This document shows, in pieces, positions 5,937 to 11,428 of a DNA stretch of 11,428 nt. How positions within the stretch are numbered: position 1 is the stretch's first letter; each line of letters begins with the position of its first letter. A program made the translations under genes and the position numbers. Under the pieces are notes generated by a model, which was not told where the DNA came from, did not search any database, and saw nothing but the letters and a program-made list of their open reading frames with translations. The stretch spans positions 1-11,428 of the forward strand of contig JAFADM010000473.1 of assembly GCA_023424865.1 (NCBI GenBank), given 5' to 3'. The DNA is from Bacillota bacterium (lineage in GTDB: Bacteria > Bacillota_A > Clostridia > DSM-8532).

Positions 5937-6494
5937 GTGTATAGTGTTGAGCTAATGGTAAAAGAACACGAAAATATTTTGAAGATGCTTGATGTTATGA
6001 AAAAAGCCTGCTGCCATATTCTGGACGGCGGTGAAATAGTAGATGACGATTTCCGCAAAATGATTGCGTTTGTGAGAAATTATGCCGACAAGCATCACCA
6101 CGGTAAGGAAGAACACATTTTATTTCATGAAATGTCACTGCATCTTGGACAAATTGGAGCTACGCTGATTCAGCATGGTATGCTGGTTGAGCATGATCTG
6201 GGCCGCCTTCATATTAAAGATCTGGAAACAGCGCTGGATCAGTACAAAAAAGAACCCAAAACCCTATATAAGCTTGGTATTTTGGCCGAAGCAGCTGGTT
6301 ATGTGAATCTTTTGGAGCGCCATATCGATAAAGAAAATAAAGTGGTGTACACCTATGCAGAAAAAAATCTGACCCAGGATCTCCTGCAATCCATCGACAA
6401 ACGTGTTGAAGATTTTGAAGCCCGAGCTGAAAAAGAAGGGATTCAGAATCTTTATCTCCAATATTTGCAGGAGCTTACGCAAAAATATGCTTAA
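5937..6494 (+). CDS. Hemerythrin-like diiron (HHE cation-binding) protein
   Basis: A 185-residue four-helix-bundle protein with the hemerythrin ligand pattern: H11 in KEHENI, H54 and E58 in the HHHGKEEH stretch, H80 and H86 in QHGMLVEHDLGR, and H129 with E133 in RHIDKENKVVY. These would hold a non-heme diiron centre that binds O2 or, in related proteins, senses or protects against NO, oxygen or iron stress. The domain fills about residues 1-145; the last 40 residues form a charged, probably coiled helix (VEDFEARAEKEG and on). It starts with GTG exactly after the TAA of the upstream gene, with GGAGG at 5924-5928 and an 8-base spacer. No signal peptide or membrane anchor is present, so it is cytoplasmic. 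A terminator hairpin lies about 140 bases downstream. Family assignment is strong; physiological role is open. Confidence 0.93.
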   Translation: MYSVELMVKEHENILKMLDVMKKACCHILDGGEIVDDDFRKMIAFVRNYADKHHHGKEEHILFHEMSLHLGQIGATLIQHGMLVEHDLGRLHIKDLETALDQYKKEPKTLYKLGILAEAAGYVNLLERHIDKENKVVYTYAEKNLTQDLLQSIDKRVEDFEARAEKEGIQNLYLQYLQELTQKYA

Positions 6495-6547
6495 TCTGAA
6501 GGTTTTTATGGCCGGAACCAAGGCAGAGGAAGATAAGCTTATGTATC

Positions 6548-6569
6548 ATTCTTAAGAATAGAATTCTTA
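6548..6569. repeat. Overlapping small inverted repeats
   Basis: ATTCTTAAGAAT (6548-6559) is a perfect 12-bp palindrome, and TAAGAAT-AGA-ATTCTTA (6553-6569) is a second perfect inverted repeat with 7-bp arms that shares its half site. The second has a 3-base loop and is all weak pairs except two, so it is a poor terminator. It could be a protein-binding site or chance in AT-rich DNA. Confidence 0.35.
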
Positions 6570-6634
6570 TTCAGAGTAACGATATCAAGCACCGGCATAC
6601 AAGCCTGTTGAAATTCTTCCATTTTCAGAGAGTG

Positions 6635-6677
6635 GGTACAAAAAAAGCTGATTTTTGCAATCAGCTTTTTTTGTACC
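6635..6677. terminator. Bidirectional intrinsic terminator
   Basis: A perfect 19-bp stem (6635-6653 with 6659-6677) around the loop TTTGC. The core GCTGATT/AATCAGC hairpin is flanked by A7 on the left and T7 on the right, so on either strand the core stem is followed by seven T residues. It therefore can end both the hemerythrin unit (+) and the kdp operon (-), which converge here. Confidence 0.9.
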
Positions 6678-6783
6678 TTATACCTTATACCATGTATTTT
6701 TTATCTAGTATCTTTATCTTTATCTTTTGTAATTTGTATTTTTTATATTTTTTATAGTTACAGGATGCCAACCCCTTTTAGCA

Positions 6784-7419
6784 TTAGGGCGAATGCTTAA
6801 TAAGACCTAATTCTTTAGCAATTTCCAAATTTACCATTAACACATTTACGGTCTCTTCACCGAATATCCCAAGAAATTTTTCTTTGGTGTTATTCTTTAC
6901 AATACTCTCCAGAACCTCCTGGGATAAGCCAGTGGATTCCGACAGAGCCGCTATCTGGACAGCAGCGGCAGCAGGGCTTATATGAGGGTCGAGACCCGAG
7001 CCTGATGCCGTTAATAAATCGGTCGGTATATCCTCCTTTTTAACGGAAGGGTTCGCCTTAAGAAATTCAGCAATAGCCTTTTGAACTCGCTTGACCAGAT
7101 CCGGATTCGTGGGCGCATAATTTTTTGAACCGGAACCAATCCCGGCGTAATTGCCGTTTTCTTTATCCTCCTGTGTATAGGTGTTGTAATTGACAGCGGA
7201 AGGACGGCTTTTCATAAATCGGGCATCCGTAAAATCCTGCCCGACAAGCTCCGAGCCCACTGCCTGTCCCTCTATAATGACCACACTGCCGTTGGCCTTA
7301 TCGGGAAACAAAAGCTGGGTGACTCCTGTAAGCAGGAGGGGATAAGCCAGCCCGCATATCAAAAGCATTACAATTGTCATTAATAAAGGCTTCTTAATTC
7401 CTTTTAAAATGGCGTTCAT
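6784..7419 (-). CDS. kdpC: Potassium-transporting ATPase subunit KdpC
   Basis: The accessory subunit of the KdpFABC K+ pump, anchored by one N-terminal membrane helix and acting outside the membrane near KdpA. In the 211 residues, the helix is at about 11-37 (PLLMTIVMLLICGLAYPLLL, then TGVTQLLFP), the conserved FMKSRPSAVNY block is at 68-78, and the family hallmark LTASGSGLDPHISP is at 136-149. The tail (about 160-211) is a bit longer than in many KdpC proteins. ATG 7419 has AGGAGG at 7428-7433 with an 8-base spacer; a second ATG five bases upstream opens only a two-codon frame (ATG AAA TGA). It lies 107 bases after kdpB, an unusually wide gap for this operon, and that gap contains a perfect inverted repeat. 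It is the last gene before the terminator. Confidence 0.96.
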   Translation of the reverse strand: MNAILKGIKKPLLMTIVMLLICGLAYPLLLTGVTQLLFPDKANGSVVIIEGQAVGSELVGQDFTDARFMKSRPSAVNYNTYTQEDKENGNYAGIGSGSKNYAPTNPDLVKRVQKAIAEFLKANPSVKKEDIPTDLLTASGSGLDPHISPAAAAVQIAALSESTGLSQEVLESIVKNNTKEKFLGIFGEETVNVLMVNLEIAKELGLIKHSP

Positions 7420-7454
7420 TTCATTGACCTCCTAATTATATCTAAGTAAAGAAA

Positions 7455-7471
7455 TTCTGTAATCTACAGAA
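7455..7471. repeat. Inverted repeat between kdpB and kdpC
   Basis: TTCTGTA-ATC-TACAGAA is a perfect inverted repeat with 7-bp arms and a 3-base centre, placed in the 107-bp gap about 36 bases before the kdpC start. It could be a regulator site or an RNA hairpin that alters mRNA processing and so the KdpC:KdpB ratio. There is no T-run, so it is not a standard terminator. Confidence 0.45.
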
Positions 7472-7526
7472 CCGTATCCAGGTATTATGCAACTCAAACC
7501 GTTTAAGAGATGCTCTAAGGAAAAAG

Positions 7527-9581
7527 TCACATTCCCACTACTGCAAGTAATGGGGTGATAACCAGGTCAATCATCTTGATTCCCGCAAAGGGTGTGATAA
7601 TGCCTCCCAGTCCATAAACCAGCATGTTATGGGAGAGCATTTTCTCCGCTCGCATGGGCTTGTATTTCACACCTTTCATGGCAAGGGGGATGAGGATCGG
7701 TATAATGACTGCGTTAAAGATAAGAGCGGATAAAATGGCGCTGTAGGATGTGGAGAGGCCCATAATGTTGAGCATCTGCATTTGCGGAATAACCGTCATA
7801 AACATTGCGGGTATAATTGCAAAATACTTGGCGATGTCATTAGCTATACTGAAGGTTGTGAGGGAGCCTCGCGTTATTAATAACTGCTTTCCGATTTCCA
7901 CCACATCTAAAATCTTTGTGGGGTCAGAATCCAGATCCACCATGTTTGCCGCTTCCTTGGCAGCAGTCGTTCCGCTGTTCATTGCGATGCCCACATTGGC
8001 CTGTGCCAAAGCAGGAGCGTCGTTAGTACCGTCCCCGGTCATAGCTACAATCTTGCCCTTTGCTTGTTCCGCCTTGATGGCTTCGATTTTATCCTCCGGC
8101 TTGCATTCCGCTATGAAGCTGTCCACGCCGGCCTCCTGTGCGATGGTTGCCGCGGTTAGCGGATTATCTCCGGTGCACATGATGGTTTTAATTCCAATGG
8201 CGCGCAGTCTTGCAAACCGTTCCACCAAACCTTCTTTAATTGTGTCTTTCAAATAGATAATACCCAGTATCCGGTTGTCAGCGCAGACCACCAGCGGCGT
8301 ACCGCCAAGCTTTGCCACCTCGTTTACCTTGGACTCCAAATCCTTCGGTATGGCCCCGCCCAAATCCTTTATATATTTCTGTATGGTATCCCAAGCCCCT
8401 TTGCGTATTTTGGTGCCGTCTGAAAGATTGACACCGCTCATACGTGTCTGGGCGGTAAATTCTATGAATTCAGAGTCCTGCATTTCTTCAAAGTGCTTTC
8501 CTGTTAAGCGCTCTCCCAATACAATGACCGATTTACCTTCAGGGGTATCGTCTTTTAATGAGGATGCAACCGAATAATGGATGAGCTCCTGCTCATTGGA
8601 ATTCCCTACAGGGATGAATTTGGCTGCCATCCGGTTTCCGTATGTGATGGTTCCGGTTTTATCCAGGATCATGGTATCCACGTCACCGCATACCTCCACA
8701 GCTTTGCCGGAAATGGCAATGACATTGAAACGGGTGACACGGTCCATGCCGGCGATACCGATGGCCGACAGCAGGCCGCCTATGGTGGTCGGGATCAGGC
8801 ATACGGTCAGGGCAATCAGTGTGGAGATCTGCAAACGAACCCCACTGTATACTGCGATAGGATAAAGGCTCACAATTACGATAAGGAAAATAATTGTCAG
8901 GCTGACCAGCAAAGTGTTAAGGGCTATCTCGTTAGGTGTTTTCTGCCGGGAGGCACCTTCCACAAGGGAAATCATTTTGTCCAGAAAGGTTTCCCCGGGA
9001 TTGGAGGTGATGCGAATTTTCAGCCAGTCACTGGCCACGGTTGTCCCGCCGGTGACGGATGCAAAATCGCCTCCGCTTTCTTTTAATACAGGTGCCGATT
9101 CTCCGGTAATGGCGGATTCGTCCACGGACGCAATACCTTCTATAACCTCACCATCGCTTGGAATCAATTCTCCGGCTTTGACAAGCACCACATCGTCTTT
9201 TTTTAGCCTGTTGGCACTTATTACAGTTTCCCTGCCATCATGGCTCAAGAGACGAGCCTGCATATCCTTTTGCGTTTTTTTCAGACTCTCGGCCTGTGCT
9301 TTTCCCCGGCCCTCGGCCACTGCTTCAGCAAAGTTGGCGAACAAAACCGTAATTAAAAGAATGGCGGATACAATTGCATTATAAAGTCTGAGGTTGCTTC
9401 CCCGGTCACCAAAGAGGTTAGGAAAGAAACAAAGCAAAAGCGTTACTGCAAAACCGATTTCTACTACAAACATGACAGGATTACGCATCATGTATTTGGG
9501 GTTCATTTTCATAAATGCTCCAAAAATGGAGGAACTGAGGATATCCCCGGATATAAATTTTGTTTTCTGGTCCTTACTCAT
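7527..9581 (-). CDS. kdpB: Potassium-transporting P-type ATPase, catalytic subunit KdpB
   Basis: KdpB hydrolyses ATP to drive K+ uptake through KdpA. The 684 residues contain the actuator-domain TGES at 159-162, the phosphorylated aspartate D307 in DKTGTIT, the nucleotide-domain CTGDNPLTA stretch, and the hinge motif [14 protein letters not shown]. Membrane helices lie at about 34-55 and 66-85, at about 222-275, and near the C-terminus (about 575-680), and [10 protein letters not shown] at 261-270 carries the membrane-ion-pathway proline region. Length and the positions of S162 and D307 match the E. coli protein as I recall it. ATG 9581 has AAGGAG at 9591-9596 with a 9-base spacer, overlapping the kdpA stop codon; the gap to kdpA is 13 bases, so translation is probably coupled. 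Nothing appears broken. Confidence 0.98.
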   Translation of the reverse strand: MSKDQKTKFISGDILSSSIFGAFMKMNPKYMMRNPVMFVVEIGFAVTLLLCFFPNLFGDRGSNLRLYNAIVSAILLITVLFANFAEAVAEGRGKAQAESLKKTQKDMQARLLSHDGRETVISANRLKKDDVVLVKAGELIPSDGEVIEGIASVDESAITGESAPVLKESGGDFASVTGGTTVASDWLKIRITSNPGETFLDKMISLVEGASRQKTPNEIALNTLLVSLTIIFLIVIVSLYPIAVYSGVRLQISTLIALTVCLIPTTIGGLLSAIGIAGMDRVTRFNVIAISGKAVEVCGDVDTMILDKTGTITYGNRMAAKFIPVGNSNEQELIHYSVASSLKDDTPEGKSVIVLGERLTGKHFEEMQDSEFIEFTAQTRMSGVNLSDGTKIRKGAWDTIQKYIKDLGGAIPKDLESKVNEVAKLGGTPLVVCADNRILGIIYLKDTIKEGLVERFARLRAIGIKTIMCTGDNPLTAATIAQEAGVDSFIAECKPEDKIEAIKAEQAKGKIVAMTGDGTNDAPALAQANVGIAMNSGTTAAKEAANMVDLDSDPTKILDVVEIGKQLLITRGSLTTFSIANDIAKYFAIIPAMFMTVIPQMQMLNIMGLSTSYSAILSALIFNAVIIPILIPLAMKGVKYKPMRAEKMLSHNMLVYGLGGIITPFAGIKMIDLVITPLLAVVGM

Positions 9582-9594
9582 AAAAGACTTCTCC

Positions 9595-11325
9595 TTAACT
9601 CCATAAGATTATATGCTCGGCTATGGGACCAAGGATTAACGCAGGGAAGAACGTCAGCGCAGCAATAAGAATCACTACCATAAGAAGCGCTGCTGCAAAG
9701 GTGCCGGTATCTGTTCTTAATGTGCCGATGGATTCGCTTACCGGCTGCTTCATCATCAGTGAGCTCGCGATAGCCATCGAAAGGATGATGGCCAGGTAGC
9801 GACCGAAAAACATGACTAAGCCGGTGGAGATATTCCAAAAGGCACTGTTGTCCGCCAGTCCCTCGAAGCCTGAACCGTTGTTGGCGGCAGAAGATGCAAA
9901 TTCATACAGCACCTGGGACAGTCCGTGGTGACCGGGGTTGGTAATCCCTGCAAGTCCCGCCGGAAGCGCCACAGCCAGTGCCGTACCCGTTAAAATCAAC
10001 AGGGGATGGATAATAATGCCCAGCGCCGTAAGCTTCATTTCTTTTCCCTCTATCTTCTTGGCCAGATACTCCGGTGTACGGCCTACCATAAGCCCGCACA
10101 GGAATACGGTAAGAAAAACATACAGCAGCATGTTCATAAGCCCGACACCTTTGCCGCCGAAGATCATGTTGAGCAGCATATTTACCAGTGGAACCGCACC
10201 CCCAAGCGGTGTCAGGGTATCATGCATATTATTGATGCTGCCGGTAGTAAATGCGGTTGTGACTGTGGTAAACAACGAAGACTGGGCTATGCCAAAGCGC
10301 GTTTCCTTTCCCTCCATATTGCCCATGCTTTGGCTTAATCCTGCCTGTTCCAGGGCAGGGTTTCCGGCCTTTTCCGCCGCAAAGCAGATAACGGTACCTA
10401 TAAGCAAAAGGGTGAGCATAACGGCGAATAAAGGTCTTGCCTCATTTCCAAGAATCAGCCTCTTCTCAGAATCCTTTAGAGTGTCTGTCTTTTTACGGCT
10501 GCGAACCATATAGCCAAACATCACGACACAGGAGCCGGGGAGAAGCGTCATGGAAAGCATCTCGATTATATTGGTAAGCACATTGGGGTTTTCAAAAGGT
10601 GTTGCGGAGTTGGCTCCCAGAAATCCTCCGCCATTGGTTCCCAAATGCTTAATGGATTCCAGTGCGGCAATAGGACCCATGGCAATATCCTGTAATTTTC
10701 CTTCTATGGTCTGAACCGTCATGTTAGGCGACAGATTCTGCACAACGCCCTGGGAAACAAGAACCAGACCAACTGCTAAGGAAAGGGGAAGAAGAACCCT
10801 TGTGGTAATGCGAACAAAATCCACATAGAAGTTCCCCATTGATTTTGTTTTGCCTGCGAGACCGCGAACGATGGCTATGGCGATGGAAAATCCTGAAGCT
10901 GCTGAAGTAAACATCATAAAGATTATGACTGCCATCTGGCTCAGGTAAGTAAGGCCTGATTCGCCTGAATAATGCTGAAGATTGGTGTTGGTTACAAAGC
11001 TTAGGATTGTATTGAAAGCAAGGGTAGGCTCCATTGCGCCAATACCGTTGGGGTTTAGGAATAAAAGCCCCTGCACCCGTAAAATCAGGTAGCCGAGCAG
11101 TACCATAATGCCATTGGTCGCAAGCAGCGCCAGTGCGTATTGCTTCCAATTCATTTCTTTTTTGTCAATTCCGCAAATATGATAAATACCATTGTCCACA
11201 TAGTTAAAAAAAGGATCGGCAAAGGTGCGCTTTCCTACTGCAATATGGTACAGGTATTTACCCATAGGAAAAATAACGGCAATAAAGACAATTAAAAATA
11301 AAACTATTTGCAGCATATTTTTCAT
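9595..11325 (-). CDS. kdpA: Potassium-transporting ATPase, K+-binding channel-like subunit KdpA
   Basis: KdpA selects and conducts K+ and belongs to the K+ transporter superfamily, with four pore-loop repeats in an integral membrane protein of about ten helices. The 576 residues show all four selectivity loops: [14 protein letters not shown] (about 109-122), [19 protein letters not shown] (about 229-247), [13 protein letters not shown] in the middle, and [12 protein letters not shown] near the C-terminal third. The first membrane helix is at about 4-28, with no cleavable signal. It is slightly longer than E. coli KdpA. ATG 11325 has GGAAGG at 11330-11335 with a short 4-base spacer; an in-frame ATG three codons later is an alternative. 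It follows kdpF by 11 bases and precedes kdpB by 13 bases in the same transcript. Confidence 0.98.
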   Translation of the reverse strand: MKNMLQIVLFLIVFIAVIFPMGKYLYHIAVGKRTFADPFFNYVDNGIYHICGIDKKEMNWKQYALALLATNGIMVLLGYLILRVQGLLFLNPNGIGAMEPTLAFNTILSFVTNTNLQHYSGESGLTYLSQMAVIIFMMFTSAASGFSIAIAIVRGLAGKTKSMGNFYVDFVRITTRVLLPLSLAVGLVLVSQGVVQNLSPNMTVQTIEGKLQDIAMGPIAALESIKHLGTNGGGFLGANSATPFENPNVLTNIIEMLSMTLLPGSCVVMFGYMVRSRKKTDTLKDSEKRLILGNEARPLFAVMLTLLLIGTVICFAAEKAGNPALEQAGLSQSMGNMEGKETRFGIAQSSLFTTVTTAFTTGSINNMHDTLTPLGGAVPLVNMLLNMIFGGKGVGLMNMLLYVFLTVFLCGLMVGRTPEYLAKKIEGKEMKLTALGIIIHPLLILTGTALAVALPAGLAGITNPGHHGLSQVLYEFASSAANNGSGFEGLADNSAFWNISTGLVMFFGRYLAIILSMAIASSLMMKQPVSESIGTLRTDTGTFAAALLMVVILIAALTFFPALILGPIAEHIILWS

Positions 11326-11336
11326 CCAACCTTCCG

Positions 11337-11414
11337 CTAAAATCTTTCAGGGTTGACAAGGGCGTACACCAGGTACCCTCCCAATGCTAAAATTAAAATT
11401 CCAAGAATGATCAT
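11337..11414 (-). CDS. kdpF: KdpF small membrane peptide of the K+ ATPase
   Basis: A 25-residue reading frame, MIILGILILALGGYLVYALV followed by NPERF. It has a single hydrophobic helix and the short polar P-E-x-F ending that is characteristic of KdpF, which stabilises the KdpABC complex in the membrane. ATG 11414 is preceded by GGAGG with an 8-base spacer at the very edge of the window. Its stop lies 11 bases before kdpA, the usual first place in a kdpFABC operon. It is too short for ordinary gene calling and easily missed. The leader and promoter lie beyond the window. Confidence 0.92.
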   Translation of the reverse strand: MIILGILILALGGYLVYALVNPERF

Positions 11415-11428
11415 CAATTTATCCTCCC

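Larger units (their letters stand above)
6495..6783. other. Convergent intergenic region between hemerythrin and kdpC
   Basis: This stretch lies between two convergent transcription units. It contains overlapping small inverted repeats (6548-6569), the strong bidirectional terminator (6635-6677), two and a half copies of a 7-base TACCTTA unit directly after it (6674-6691), and then very AT-rich low-complexity DNA with TATCTT-like repeats to about 6770. No gene was found. Confidence 0.6.

Noticed and set aside
7435..7463. TATAAT on the - strand before kdpC with ATTACA 17 bases upstream, as a separate kdpC promoter
   Set aside because: Transcription would start inside the kdpC ribosome site and destroy it, so it is unlikely to be useful.
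7750..9384. Several open frames of 94-169 codons on the + strand opposite kdpB
   Set aside because: They are antisense shadows of the strongly conserved kdpB coding sequence, with no ribosome sites and low-complexity composition.
9938..10513. A 191-codon open frame on the + strand opposite kdpA
   Set aside because: Antisense shadow of kdpA; no family motifs, no ribosome site, biased residues typical of antisense frames.

Overview
The window looks like chromosomal DNA of a low- to mid-GC Firmicute, most probably a clostridial anaerobe. This rests on strong GGAGG-type ribosome sites, TTG/GTG starts, consensus TTGACA/TATACT-like promoters, AT-rich intergenic DNA, and gene content: a Kdp potassium ATPase with its tiny KdpF, a cytoplasmic-type GH3 glycosidase, a HemG-like flavodoxin and a hemerythrin. 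The species cannot be fixed from the sequence alone.

Left part (1-3816, + strand). An AT-rich class I SAM-dependent methyltransferase is followed by a decayed piece of a class C beta-lactamase-like serine hydrolase (about 762-1131). Next comes a large, visibly more GC-rich GH3 beta-glycosidase of about 810 residues, then a short out-of-frame scrap of a GH43 glycosidase (about 3705-3816). A live GH3 gene between two gene remnants suggests a carbohydrate-use locus that has been rearranged and is being lost.

Middle part (3897-6677). A MarR-family regulator and a flavodoxin overlap by 8 bp on the - strand. They are read from a near-consensus promoter overlaid by two similar inverted repeats spaced exactly 20 bp apart, which points to autoregulation. 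About 400 bp of gene-free DNA separates them from a divergent + strand pair: an uncharacterised 204-residue protein and a hemerythrin-like diiron protein whose GTG start directly follows the upstream stop codon. Together these four genes could form a small redox or oxygen/NO response neighbourhood (inference). The pair ends at a perfect 19-bp stem hairpin that serves as a bidirectional terminator.

Right part (6784-11428, - strand). The operon kdpF-kdpA-kdpB-kdpC encodes the complete high-affinity K+-importing P-type ATPase. KdpA carries the pore, KdpB is the ATPase with DKTGT and TGES motifs, KdpC is the accessory subunit, and KdpF is a 25-residue membrane peptide. The kdp promoter and any kdpD/kdpE regulators are not in the window: the DNA ends just at the kdpF ribosome site, and a terminator rather than kdpDE lies downstream of kdpC.

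No rRNA, tRNA, CRISPR array or intact mobile element was seen. The most useful second looks are the MarR tandem operator with its implied start-codon correction, the unknown-protein/hemerythrin pair, the beta-trefoil-like insertion in the GH3 enzyme, and the inverted repeat between kdpB and kdpC.
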